In this document: one piece after another, positions 23,539-32,230 of the stretch | How the letters are laid out: each line of letters begins with the position of its first letter | Numbering within the stretch: position 1 is the stretch's first letter | Origin: Hyphomonas sp. BRH_c22 | Lineage (GTDB): Bacteria; Pseudomonadota; Alphaproteobacteria; Caulobacterales; Hyphomonadaceae | Direction: 5' to 3' | DNA length: 41,177 nt | Assembly (NCBI RefSeq): GCF_000961795.1 | Contig: NZ_LADU01000129.1 | Span: 1 to 41,177, forward strand | The notes under the pieces: model-generated | What the model was told of the DNA's origin: nothing | The model's input: the letters and a program-made list of their open reading frames with translations, nothing else | The model's database searches: none | Program-made: the position numbers and the translations under genes

Positions 23539-23676
23539 GAAAACCTCTTTGGGGTCGGAAACGTGAAGCGTGGCCTTTAGCGCAGGATCGCCGGACTTCC
23601 AAGCGCCCCGGCGGCAGGCCTTGCCGAACATGGGTTAATCCTTGAAATTGGAAAAAACACCTGGGAGGAGACGACA

Positions 23677-25677
23677 ATGCGCGCCTGCGCGATTTCACTG
23701 ACCGCTATTTTCCTGTCCGCCTGCGCCGGCCAGGCGCCTGTTTCAGACACTGTGGTCCCGGCCGCAATCGTGCCGCCTCCGCCTGCCGCCGGCGTGGCGA
23801 CCGACGCCACCCGCGCCGCGAACGCCGCACTGGCCACCCGACTGCCACTGGACGAGCAGAGCGACGTGGAAGACGCGGGCCGGGGCCGGATCGGCTTTAT
23901 CGATGCGCCTGCCATTCTCAACGCGGATGGCGGCGTGGTCTGGTCGATCCCGCAATTCGATTTCCTGAAGGGCGAGGCGCCTGATACGGTGAACCCCTCG
24001 CTCTGGCGCCAGTCACGGCTTGCCGCCGAGCATGGCCTGTTTGAGGTCGGCCCCGGCATCTGGCAGGTGCGCGGCTATGACCTCTCCGTGATGAGCGTGA
24101 TCGAGGGCAAGACCGGCTGGATCATTGTCGACCCGCTGACCAGCGTCGAAACGGCAAGCGCGGCCCTGAAACTGGTCAATGACACGCTGGGCGAACGCCC
24201 CGTCACGGGCCTGCTTTATACCCACAGCCATGCCGACCATTTCGGCGGCGCGCGCGGCGTGATCACCGAGGAAGACGCCGCGGCCCGCAAGGTGCCGATC
24301 CTCGCCCCCATCGGCTTCCTTGAGCATGCCGTCAGCGAGAACCTGATCGCTGGCAACCAGATGAGCCGCCGGTCGACCTTCATGTTCGGCAACACGATTG
24401 CGCGCAGCCCGGCCGCCCATGTCGGCTCCGGCCTCGGCCCCGGCCTGCCCCAGGGCACGATCAGCCTGATCGCGCCAACCGAGGAGATTGCCGGCCGCGG
24501 CACGCAGCGCGTCGTCGATGGCGTCACCATCGAGTTCATTGATGCCGCCGGCACGGAGGCGCCTGCCGAATTCATGTTCTACCTGCCCGAACGCCGTGCC
24601 CTCTGCACCGCAGAAGTCGTCACCGCGACCTTCCATAACCTGCTCACCCCGCGCGGCGCCAAGGTGCGCGACGCGCTCGGCTGGACACGGGCCATCGACC
24701 ATGTGCTGGAGACCTATGGCGGCAAGTCCGATGTCGTCTTCGCCTCGCACCACTGGCCGACCTGGGGACAGGAGAATGTCGAGAGCCTGCTGACCCAGCA
24801 GCGCGACATCTACCGCTATGTCCACGACCAGACCCTGCGCAATGCCAATGCCGGCGCGACCATGTTCGAAGCGGCGGAGGCGGTTGAGGAACCGGCCTTC
24901 GAGCGCGAAGCCGATGCCTTCAATACGCGCGGCTATTACGGCACGCTCAATCACAATGCCAAGGCCGTCTACCAGTATTATTTCGGCTGGTGGGGCGGGG
25001 TTCCGGCTGATTATAACGCGCTGCCGCACGCCGTGACGGCGGCCCGCTATGTCGAGGCGATGGGCGGGGCTGACGCCACGCTGGCGCTCGGGGCCGAGGC
25101 GTTCGAGGCGGGCGACTTCCGCTGGGCGGCGGAAGTGTTCAACCATGCCGTCTTCGCCGACCCGGAGAATGAAGCGGCCCGCAACTGGCTCGCCGCCACC
25201 TATGAACAGCTCGGCTTCCAGGCCGAGAGCGGCGCCTGGCGCAGCTATTATCTCGTCGGCGCCAGCGAGCTGCGCAACGGCATCCCGAGCCTCGGAAACC
25301 CGCAGCTCGGCAACCCGGAATTCCTGCGCGCGGTGAGCTCGATCGACCTCATGGATTCCCTCGCCGCCCGGTTCAATCCGGCCAAGATGACGGGCGAACC
25401 CTTTGCGGTGAACCTCGTCTTTCCTGACCGCGACGAGACTGTGACGCTGCATGTGGGCAAGTCTGTCCTCGTGCCGCGCGAGGGGATCGGCGCCGAAGCC
25501 GCCGTCACGCTGACGCTGGACCGCTCCGTGTTTGACCTCGTCCTGCTGGGCCGGACCACGCTGCCGGAACAGCTGCAGTCCGGCGCAGCCAGTGTGAGTG
25601 GCAACCCGGCTATGCTCGCCGCCTTGTTCGGCACCCTCGACCGGCCTGACTTCTGGTTCCCGGTCGTGACGCCCTGA
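23677..25677 (+). CDS. SdsA-type alkyl sulfatase (MBL-fold) lipoprotein
   Basis: 666 residues from the ATG at 23677 after GGGAGGAGA. A lipobox (LSAC, C16) makes it a lipoprotein. The metallo-beta-lactamase core carries THSHADHFGG (about 183-192), and VVFASHHWPTWG holds a later histidine pair. The helical dimer domain contains YYGTLNHNAKAVYQYYFGWW, and an SCP2-like C-terminal domain (about 560-660) presents the hydrophobic chain. This is the full architecture of type III linear alkyl sulfatases (SdsA1), which remove sulfate from primary alkyl sulfates such as SDS. A periplasmic location would suit detergents or natural sulfate esters. It is followed by a DoxX-like membrane gene. Confidence 0.92.
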   Translation: MRACAISLTAIFLSACAGQAPVSDTVVPAAIVPPPPAAGVATDATRAANAALATRLPLDEQSDVEDAGRGRIGFIDAPAILNADGGVVWSIPQFDFLKGEAPDTVNPSLWRQSRLAAEHGLFEVGPGIWQVRGYDLSVMSVIEGKTGWIIVDPLTSVETASAALKLVNDTLGERPVTGLLYTHSHADHFGGARGVITEEDAAARKVPILAPIGFLEHAVSENLIAGNQMSRRSTFMFGNTIARSPAAHVGSGLGPGLPQGTISLIAPTEEIAGRGTQRVVDGVTIEFIDAAGTEAPAEFMFYLPERRALCTAEVVTATFHNLLTPRGAKVRDALGWTRAIDHVLETYGGKSDVVFASHHWPTWGQENVESLLTQQRDIYRYVHDQTLRNANAGATMFEAAEAVEEPAFEREADAFNTRGYYGTLNHNAKAVYQYYFGWWGGVPADYNALPHAVTAARYVEAMGGADATLALGAEAFEAGDFRWAAEVFNHAVFADPENEAARNWLAATYEQLGFQAESGAWRSYYLVGASELRNGIPSLGNPQLGNPEFLRAVSSIDLMDSLAARFNPAKMTGEPFAVNLVFPDRDETVTLHVGKSVLVPREGIGAEAAVTLTLDRSVFDLVLLGRTTLPEQLQSGAASVSGNPAMLAALFGTLDRPDFWFPVVTP

Positions 25678-25746
25678 CTGGCATAACAGCGCCTTTGGCC
25701 CTGATCATATGAAAAGCCGCGCGTCACGCGAGGGGAGGAGACACGG

Positions 25747-26172
25747 ATGACGGACACGAAAACCCGCTGGGAGATCACCACCGGCCGGTCCCTGCTCGGC
25801 CTGTATTTTCTGGCGCCGGGGATCATGAAATTCCTGGCGCCCGACATGCATATCGCCCTGATGGAACATCACGGCGTTGCTTTTGCGTCGCCTCTCATGT
25901 GGTTCGCCGCACTGGTGAATATTGCTGGCGGACTGGCCCTGATCACTGGGCGCCACGTTCGGCGCGTGGCATTCGGCTTCGTGATCTACATTCTTCTTGT
26001 GAATGGGCTGTTGCATGATTTCTGGAATTTCGGCGGCACCGAAGGCGCCCATGAATTGCAGAACTTCATCAAGAATCTCGGCATCCTGGCCGGCCTGCTC
26101 GTACTGGCCGGCGCAAGCAGGTCGCGCGCCGTGTTCGCGGCGAACTGGTGGAAATCGGATCGCGCAGTTTAG
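25747..26172 (+). CDS. DoxX-like membrane protein
   Basis: 141 residues with four predicted membrane helices. The early GRSLLGLYFLAPGIMKF block is typical of the DoxX/DUF4870-like small membrane proteins in which a G-x-x-K-F motif ends the first helix. The biochemical role of most family members is unknown. GAGGGGAGGAG precedes the ATG, and the gene is 69 bases after the alkyl sulfatase, so co-transcription is likely. Its end overlaps the YmdB-type gene by 4 bases, tail to tail. Confidence 0.82.
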   Translation: MTDTKTRWEITTGRSLLGLYFLAPGIMKFLAPDMHIALMEHHGVAFASPLMWFAALVNIAGGLALITGRHVRRVAFGFVIYILLVNGLLHDFWNFGGTEGAHELQNFIKNLGILAGLLVLAGASRSRAVFAANWWKSDRAV

Positions 26173-26990
26173 ACCGGCACCTGCTCGCTAAGCCGTCCAC
26201 CCATGCGGATGGGTTCGATGCGCGTGGCGAGGCCGGTCTTGTCATCCGTTTCGACATAGGTGCCGCAGAGGGTGCCGTCGCCGAGGGCGGGCTGGTAGCG
26301 TTCGCCGGGCAGCTGGGTGATGAAACGGTTGAGCGAGTTCTGCTTCTGCATGCCGATGACGCTGTCATAGTCGCCGCACATGCCGGCATCGGTCTGGTAG
26401 GCCGTGCCGTTCTCGAGGATCATCGTGTCGGCGGTGGGCACATGGGTGTGGCTGCCGACGACGAGGCTGGCGCGGCCGTCGCAATGATGGCCCATGGCCA
26501 TTTTCTCGCTGGTCGCTTCGCAATGCATGTCGACGATCAGGGCATCGGCGACGGCGCCGAGCGGCATGGAATCGAGCGCGGCATCCACGGCGGAGAACGG
26601 ATCCGACAGGCTTTGCCGCATGAAGACGTTGCCCTGCACCTGGACCACGCCGACGCGGCGCCCGTCCGGCAGGGTATAGAGGTGGGCGCCCTTGCCCGGC
26701 GCATTGGCGGCAGGGGGATAGTTGAGGGGCCGCAGCAGGCGCGGTTCGCGCTGGATGAAGGTCAGCATCTCGCGCTGGTCCCAGGCATGGTCGCCAAGCG
26801 TCAGGCAATCGGCGCCCGCCCCGAAGAATTCGTTTGCGATGATTTCGGTCAGGCCGAAGCCGCCCGCCGAATTTTCGGCATTCACGACAACGAAATCGAG
26901 CCGCAGGCGGGCCTTCAGGCCCGGCAGGTATTCCAGGACGGCAGCCCTGCCTGGCTTGCCGACGACATCTCCGAAGAATGCGAGTTTCAT
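26169..26990 (-). CDS. YmdB-type (TIGR00282) metallophosphoesterase
   Basis: 273 residues starting at MKLAFFGDVVGKPGR (26990); an upstream in-frame ATG at 27059 lies in a terminator hairpin and is rejected. The family's metal motifs appear in order: GDVVG, VNAENSAGG, LGDHAWDQ, DMHCEATSEK and GSHTHVPTAD. YmdB/DR1281 proteins are di-iron phosphodiesterases that hydrolyse 2',3'-cyclic nucleotides and influence global gene expression and biofilm choice in Bacillus. In alphaproteobacteria the role is little studied. It is cytoplasmic. Confidence 0.93.
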   Translation of the reverse strand: MKLAFFGDVVGKPGRAAVLEYLPGLKARLRLDFVVVNAENSAGGFGLTEIIANEFFGAGADCLTLGDHAWDQREMLTFIQREPRLLRPLNYPPAANAPGKGAHLYTLPDGRRVGVVQVQGNVFMRQSLSDPFSAVDAALDSMPLGAVADALIVDMHCEATSEKMAMGHHCDGRASLVVGSHTHVPTADTMILENGTAYQTDAGMCGDYDSVIGMQKQNSLNRFITQLPGERYQPALGDGTLCGTYVETDDKTGLATRIEPIRMGGRLSEQVPV

Positions 26991-27020
26991 GGATACCAGC
27001 CTATGCCCTGCCGGGCGCGC

Positions 27021-27056
27021 AAAGAAAAGCGCGCGTCTCCAGCTGGAAACGCGCGC
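27021..27056 (-). terminator. Intrinsic terminator of the 550-residue lipoprotein gene
   Basis: On the minus strand, bases 27056 down to 27043 pair with 27042 down to 27029 (14 pairs with one G-U; the inner AGCT must form the loop). The run TTTTCTTT follows at 27028-27021. It lies 24 bases after the stop of the upstream lipoprotein gene and separates it from the YmdB-type gene. Confidence 0.88.
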
Positions 27057-27079
27057 CATTCAGGCCGGTGAGGCCGGGC

Positions 27080-28732
27080 CTACTCGTTCTTGGCGCTGAA
27101 ACCGAGCGCCGTCTTGGTCAGGGCCGACGGATCCTCCATCTCGACAAAGTCGGCCACCCGCAGCGGCGTTGCCGGCGCCAGGGTGATCGTCAGCGTCTTC
27201 GGATCGGTCAGGAAGCTGGACAGGGCCGTCGCCGCTTCACCTGCCAGTTCCGGGTCAATACCCGCGCCAGCCGCCATCATGGGTGCCATGGCCATCATGC
27301 CGGCTGTCTGGCTGCGAAGCTCTTGCGGATCCTGGCCCGACTGCGCCGCATAGGCGTTGAAGGCGCGGTTCACAAAGCCATCATCATCGAGCGAGATCTG
27401 GAAATTGTGAACCAGCATCTTTTTCAGGGCGTCCTGCATCATCGTGCCGGAATCGGCCGGCGCATCATCAGCCACCGCTTTTGCCTGCGCAGCCGCGAAG
27501 GCGCTGGCGCCTTCATACTTGCCGGAAAAGTCGAGGCGGAAACCGTCGTCCAGCTTCCAGAAATTCTTGCCCTTGGGGATCGTGACCACGTCCTTTTCAG
27601 GATCATAGTCCTGTTCGGACTGGCCGCTCAGTTCCAGTTTTTCATAGCCCAGCAGCGCCAGCTGTGAGCCGAGCTTCTCGCCCAGTTCGCCTTCACCGGT
27701 GCCCAGGGTCATCTTGAACGGATCCGTCACCACTTTCACGGCACGGCCCTTTTTGTCGCGCGAAACCTTGGAATTGAGTTTCGGCATGTCGAACGCGGCG
27801 CCGGACACGTTGACCTTGAGGTTATCAAGCGCAACGGAATCATATCCCGGATTGGCCGGATCGTTCTGCAGCATGTCGAACAGGCCCGATGCAGACGCCT
27901 TGCTGGAATCCTCGCCCATTTCAGACAGCATAGCGAAATTGACACCGCGAATGTCCACGCCGCCAAGGCTCGCCTTCACGTTGGTGTCATCCGTTGGGTC
28001 CGTCATGTCGAAGCTGAGCCCCTTCAGGGCCATCTGCGCCATCGTCTCGTCCTTCAGGCCAAGCACGCTGACAGAGGAAATCAGGAACGCACCCTTCTCG
28101 CCCTCTGCTTCGTCGATCTGGAAGTTCACATCCTTCATCGACCAGAGGTCGAAGGCGAGCGCCTTGCCTTCGGGCATGTCCAGGGCTTCGCCCTTGCCGA
28201 ACAGGCTGGCAATCCACGCGGCGGTTTCCGGCGATGGATTGACCAGTTCCATGGACTTGATCTTGCTCGTGCCCTGGCTCTCTTCAGGTTTCTTCGGAAC
28301 GAAGCTGACATCCGACAGGACGACGCGCGAGAAATTCGGCTTGCCGTCGATCATGCCGAGGCCTTCGAATTCCATCGTGGCGGCTTTCAGGTCTGCGCCT
28401 TTCAGGTGCAACTCGCCATCGTCATCATCGAGGCTGACGCCTTCGACACTGTCATCTTCCGAGGCGAGCAGTGTGACGTCCTTGAAGACGGCCTTGGCGC
28501 CCTTCACATCGCTGGATTCAAAGCTGACCCGGCCCGCGCCTGACTGAGTCAATGAAAACGCACTCAGCACTTCATTGGCCGAAGCTGCGTCTCCTTTGCG
28601 AAGCTTGATGCCCGGCAATTTGCCCTGGGACTGTTCGGCCACACTCTGGCCCGCGCCATTCTCGTCCTTGTTTTTGTCACCGCATGCCGTAAGCAAAGCG
28701 AGGGCGGCAACGCCTGTCAGCAGATATTTCAT
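27080..28732 (-). CDS. Hypothetical lipoprotein, 550 residues
   Basis: The signal peptide ends in the lipobox LTAC with C17, followed by DKNKDENG, so outer-membrane sorting is plausible. The rest is an unusual soluble protein rich in Asp, Lys, Ser and Ala. It repeats short beta-strand segments of the form LxLxGADLKAATMEFEGLG, VNFQIDEAEGEKGAFLISS and VDIRGVNFAMLSE, suggesting an extended beta-helix or an AsmA-like groove. I do not recognise the family. The gene is monocistronic, with its own terminator, and divergent from the YgjP-type peptidase gene across 65 bases. Confidence 0.75.
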   Translation of the reverse strand: MKYLLTGVAALALLTACGDKNKDENGAGQSVAEQSQGKLPGIKLRKGDAASANEVLSAFSLTQSGAGRVSFESSDVKGAKAVFKDVTLLASEDDSVEGVSLDDDDGELHLKGADLKAATMEFEGLGMIDGKPNFSRVVLSDVSFVPKKPEESQGTSKIKSMELVNPSPETAAWIASLFGKGEALDMPEGKALAFDLWSMKDVNFQIDEAEGEKGAFLISSVSVLGLKDETMAQMALKGLSFDMTDPTDDTNVKASLGGVDIRGVNFAMLSEMGEDSSKASASGLFDMLQNDPANPGYDSVALDNLKVNVSGAAFDMPKLNSKVSRDKKGRAVKVVTDPFKMTLGTGEGELGEKLGSQLALLGYEKLELSGQSEQDYDPEKDVVTIPKGKNFWKLDDGFRLDFSGKYEGASAFAAAQAKAVADDAPADSGTMMQDALKKMLVHNFQISLDDDGFVNRAFNAYAAQSGQDPQELRSQTAGMMAMAPMMAAGAGIDPELAGEAATALSSFLTDPKTLTITLAPATPLRVADFVEMEDPSALTKTALGFSAKNE

Positions 28733-28797
28733 CTTTGGTCCCTTTATTGAATAACTGCGAGCAGGTGTCCCCGACGCGTCTCATGAGAGTTTAATAC

Positions 28798-29517
28798 ATG
28801 GCATACAACAATGGCCAGACCATGACACTGAAGGCGCCGAATGGTTCGCGCGTTGTGGTACGATTTGAGGTAAATTCCAAGGCCAGGCGGCTGATTCTCC
28901 GGCTGGATGAGCGCCGCCGCGAGGCTGTGGCCGTTGCGCCGAGCAATCGCCAGATCAAGGATGCTGCAGCATTTGCTGCAGAACGCGTGGAATGGATCTC
29001 GACCCGGCTGCAGCACCTGCCTGAAATCGTGCGCTTCGAAGAAGCTGAAATCATCCGCTTCCGGGGCGAACCGTGCCAGTTGACAGCCAATGGCGACACG
29101 CGCCTGGCCAAGATGTGGCCCGGCGACCCGCTGCTGCTCAGCGCGCCGGGCGATCCTGAGACACTGCCCCTACGTGTCACCCGCTATCTGAAAAAGCAGG
29201 CCAAGGCCGATCTGACCCGCGCCGTTAACCGCCATGTCGAGACGCTGGGCGTTGAATATAAAGCCATTTCTGTAAAAGACACCCGGTCCCGCTGGGGCTC
29301 GTGCACGGTGGATGGCCAGCTGTCTTTCTCCTGGCGCCTGATCATGGCGCCCCCGAAAGTGCTGGATTATGTCGCGGCGCACGAGTGTGCCCACCTGCTG
29401 GAGATGAATCATTCGCCGAAATTCTGGGCGCATGTCTCACGGTGCGCCCCAGACTGGAAACGCCAGCGCGCCTGGTTGCGTACACACGGCGCAGGACTTC
29501 AATCGGCTGGGGAATAA
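28798..29517 (+). CDS. YgjP-type (DUF45) metallopeptidase
   Basis: 239 residues. The C-terminal half contains the signature TRSRWGSC (162-169) and a canonical zinc site H195-E-C-A-H199 with a third ligand H205 in MNHSPKFW. The N-terminal part (RRLILRLDERR, then WISTRL) is typical of YgjP/WLM-like proteins that often sit next to type I restriction systems, though none is present here. It is cytoplasmic and the substrate is unknown. The start at 28798 follows a GAGAG. A perfect 8-bp stem lies just after its stop. Confidence 0.9.
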   Translation: MAYNNGQTMTLKAPNGSRVVVRFEVNSKARRLILRLDERRREAVAVAPSNRQIKDAAAFAAERVEWISTRLQHLPEIVRFEEAEIIRFRGEPCQLTANGDTRLAKMWPGDPLLLSAPGDPETLPLRVTRYLKKQAKADLTRAVNRHVETLGVEYKAISVKDTRSRWGSCTVDGQLSFSWRLIMAPPKVLDYVAAHECAHLLEMNHSPKFWAHVSRCAPDWKRQRAWLRTHGAGLQSAGE

Positions 29518-29520
29518 TCC

Positions 29521-29541
29521 GCGCGCTGAAGGTCAGCGCGG
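29521..29541 (+). terminator. Possible 3' stem-loop after the YgjP gene
   Basis: Four bases after the TAA, CGCGCTGA (29522-29529) pairs perfectly with TCAGCGCG (29533-29540) around a 3-base loop. No T-tract follows directly; an A-run (29574-29581) lies about 30 bases on. It may be a 3' stabilising hairpin or weak terminator in the 183-base convergent gap. Confidence 0.4.
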
Positions 29542-29700
29542 ACGCGCCAGGCAGATATGTCCTTAAGCTGACAAAAAAATAATTGTCCGGATGACTGCCT
29601 TTTTCGGGCCGACGAAATTGCAGTCCTGTTTCCGCACTTTGGCTCGCGCGCTGATGCATGGTCTATATTTTGGACTAAAGTTCGCGCGATTCGCGGCCCC

Positions 29701-31617
29701 TCAGCCGGCCTGCGCGGAGGCAAGTTCCTTCTCGGACTCGGTCGGCCGCGCCGGACCGAAACTGATCAGGGTGACGCCCTCGCCGCCCTTCGGCTCGCGA
29801 TTGGGGCCCAGGAAGGTCACCGTCCCGTCGGGCCGGACTTCCGCGATCAGGTCCGATTTCGGCCGGTCCTCGCGGAAATCGGCGAGATCGTATTCGTCCG
29901 TCAGCTTGGTCTTGCCGAAGGTCCAGCCGCGATAATGGTCACGGATCAGGCTGTCATAGCCGCGCCCGCGCCGGATCAGCGTGCGCCCGCGCGTGCCCAT
30001 GCCGATGGCGCGCGGGTCTTCGTCTTCGGTGTCCTGCGCGGAGAGCTGGTAGACCTTGTGGCGGCCGAGTTCGGGGGCGAAATGCCCGGACACAAGCGCA
30101 TTATAGGGTTCGTTCGCCGACAGGCCGACGACCTGGTCAAAGGCTGAATGGTCGAGCCGCACTTCGGCGTCTTCTGACAGGACTTCCCCGAAAAACGTAT
30201 TCAGGCCCGCTTCCCGTGCCGGCCGCAGGCGCCGCCAGTTATTGTCAGCCAGAATGGGCTCGACCCCGACATCCCTGAGCACTTTTGCCAGATCGGTGCT
30301 CCACGGGTTCACGCCCACCAGCAGCACGCCCGGCTTTTCCTTGCGCGCAAGGCCGAGACGCCGCGCGAGCGGCCCGATGGTGAAGCCATGCATCACGACC
30401 GTGGCGAACACCATGGCAAAGGCGAGCGGTGTGATCTGTTCGGCGCCGGAGAAGTAGAACTTGCTGTCCCCGCGCCGGCCGAGGTCTTCCAAGAGGGTGG
30501 CAAACAGGCTGGAGACGGCGACCGCCACGATCCCGCGCGGCGCAATCCAGCCGAGCAGCAGGGCCTCGTTGCGCTTCAGCGTGCCGTAGGTGGAAATCCA
30601 GACCGACAGGGGCCGCACGATGAACATCATCGCGGCCAGGAAGGCCAACGTGCGCCAGGTCAGCGCGTCCTTGATGACATCGGGCTTGAGGTTTGCGGTC
30701 AGGATCACGAACACGCCGGAGACGAGCAAGACAGCGATATCCTCCTTGAACTTGCGCAATTCAGCCAGCCCGGCGAGCCGGGAATTGGCCAGCGTCATGC
30801 CATAGGCCGTCACGGCAACGAGCCCGATTTCCTTTTCGATCTGCTCAGCCAGCGCATAGCACAGGATGATCGAGGCAAAGATGATCGGCGCTTTCAGGTA
30901 TTCCGGTGTCCAGCCTGCGCGGAAGGCCCGCACCATGGCCCAGCCAAAGGCAATGCCCAGCGCCACGCCGAGGCCCGCCGCCACGACGATCATCGCGCCC
31001 TTGCCGAGGATCGACTCGCCTGTTGCGGCCACGCGGATGATCTCGAACGAGGCAACGGCGAACAGGGCGCCGACGGGGTCGTTGACGATGCCTTCCCATT
31101 TCAGGAACTGGCCGGCCCTGCCGCCGAGCTTTGACTGGCGCAAAAGCGGCATGATGACGGTCGGCCCGGTCACCACCATGACGCCCGCAAACACGATCGA
31201 ACTCGACCAGTCGAGCCCGGCGGCATAGCGCGCCGCCAGCGTCCCGAACAGCCAGGCCAGGGGCCCGCCGATGAATACCATGCGCCGCACGGCAGCGCCG
31301 GCATCGCGCAGGTTCTCGAATTTCAGGACAAGCCCGCCCTCGAACAGGATCACGGCCACAGCCAGCGACACGATCGGCCGCAAGAGGTCGTTTCCGCCGC
31401 CATTGAACACGGCTTCAGGGTCGAGCAGCGGCTCACCGAAAATCACCGCCCATAGCGGCCCGGCCGCAAGGCCAGCCAGCGCCATCAGCACGATGGCCGG
31501 CGCCTGAAGGCGCCAGGCGAGCCATTGTGCACCGATTCCGAGCGCCCCGATCAACGCACAGGCGAAGATCAGCTCGCTGGATCCGGCACCCGCAAGAGCA
31601 AAGTCCATATGGTTCAT
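29701..31617 (-). CDS. CPA1-type cation:proton antiporter with C-terminal nucleotide-binding-like domain
   Basis: 638 residues. About 12 membrane helices cover residues 10-410, including the conserved AVILFEGGLVL, VVTGPTVIMPLL and EGIVNDPVGALFA blocks of NhaP/CPA1 exchangers (the ND pair lies in the last). A TrkA-N-like Rossmann domain follows (KPGVLLVGVNPWSTDLAKVL), though the glycine loop is atypical, then a soluble tail. It exchanges Na+ or K+ for protons at the inner membrane. An ATG three codons in (31608) is an alternative start. It lies 43 bases after the 174-residue gene. Confidence 0.9.
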   Translation of the reverse strand: MNHMDFALAGAGSSELIFACALIGALGIGAQWLAWRLQAPAIVLMALAGLAAGPLWAVIFGEPLLDPEAVFNGGGNDLLRPIVSLAVAVILFEGGLVLKFENLRDAGAAVRRMVFIGGPLAWLFGTLAARYAAGLDWSSSIVFAGVMVVTGPTVIMPLLRQSKLGGRAGQFLKWEGIVNDPVGALFAVASFEIIRVAATGESILGKGAMIVVAAGLGVALGIAFGWAMVRAFRAGWTPEYLKAPIIFASIILCYALAEQIEKEIGLVAVTAYGMTLANSRLAGLAELRKFKEDIAVLLVSGVFVILTANLKPDVIKDALTWRTLAFLAAMMFIVRPLSVWISTYGTLKRNEALLLGWIAPRGIVAVAVSSLFATLLEDLGRRGDSKFYFSGAEQITPLAFAMVFATVVMHGFTIGPLARRLGLARKEKPGVLLVGVNPWSTDLAKVLRDVGVEPILADNNWRRLRPAREAGLNTFFGEVLSEDAEVRLDHSAFDQVVGLSANEPYNALVSGHFAPELGRHKVYQLSAQDTEDEDPRAIGMGTRGRTLIRRGRGYDSLIRDHYRGWTFGKTKLTDEYDLADFREDRPKSDLIAEVRPDGTVTFLGPNREPKGGEGVTLISFGPARPTESEKELASAQAG

Positions 31618-31660
31618 GCGCGCCCTGTCAGCTCACCAGCCCCGTTGTCCCCGGCCCGCA

Positions 31661-32185
31661 CTACGCGGGCTGAGCGTTGATGTCATCGGCAAAGTCGAAC
31701 CCGATGTCGCGCGTGCCGTAATCGCCGACCTCATAGCGCTCTATATTCTCCCGGAACCAGTTGAGCACATGTGAAAACACATGCGCGTGGAAAGGTTCCA
31801 GGCTCTGGTCCTTCAGCGGCAGGCTGAATTCGAATTCCGCGCCATCCTCGATCTCGATGATGAACACCTCGCCCACCTTGCGGCATTCCATGCTGACCCG
31901 CAGCCAGTCCTCACTCTTCGACACGCGCACGGCCAGGCCGAACGCAATCGGCACCAGGGGGCGAAACCCTCGCGGCGGAAGGGAAAACGCCTGGTCACCA
32001 TGCGGCTTCGGTTCGAATGGCCCCGTCGGCGGCACGAGATGAACGCAAATGCCATCCGCCGCGCCGATATAGTCGCACAGGCCCGCGCGCATCGCCTCGG
32101 CGAGGGAGCGGATCCGGTCATAATTCTCGGCGGCAAGCGCCTGGTATGTTTCAACCGTGGCGATCAGTTCATCGAAACGCGACAA
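31661..32185 (-). CDS. Conserved hypothetical protein
   Basis: 174 residues starting at TTG (32185), chosen because GGAGG lies 9 bases upstream and no in-frame ATG is available. No membrane helix or signal is visible. The N-terminal helix (SRFDELIATVETYQALAAE) is followed by an alpha/beta region with FEPKPHGDQAFSLPPRGF and an acidic beta-hairpin (IIEIEDGAEFEFSL). I do not recognise the family. It is in the same orientation as, and 43 bases upstream of, the antiporter gene, so the two are likely co-transcribed. Confidence 0.72.
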   Translation of the reverse strand: MSRFDELIATVETYQALAAENYDRIRSLAEAMRAGLCDYIGAADGICVHLVPPTGPFEPKPHGDQAFSLPPRGFRPLVPIAFGLAVRVSKSEDWLRVSMECRKVGEVFIIEIEDGAEFEFSLPLKDQSLEPFHAHVFSHVLNWFRENIERYEVGDYGTRDIGFDFADDINAQPA

Positions 32186-32230
32186 TGGGCATGGCCTCCG
32201 GGCATGGGCAGGTCAGATATGGATGAAAGA

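Noticed and set aside
24013..25452. Long open frame antisense to the alkyl sulfatase gene (479 codons)
   Set aside because: Shadow of the plus-strand SdsA-type gene; its composition is rich in Gly, Ala, Arg and His with no family features.
28779..28788. TCTCATGAGA palindrome before the YgjP gene
   Set aside because: Only 10 bases long and overlapping the ribosome binding site; not distinguishable from chance.
29640..29675. Promoter-like TTGGCT with TATATT in the convergent gap
   Set aside because: It would read into the 3' end of the antiporter gene in antisense; the -35 is weak and no downstream gene needs it.
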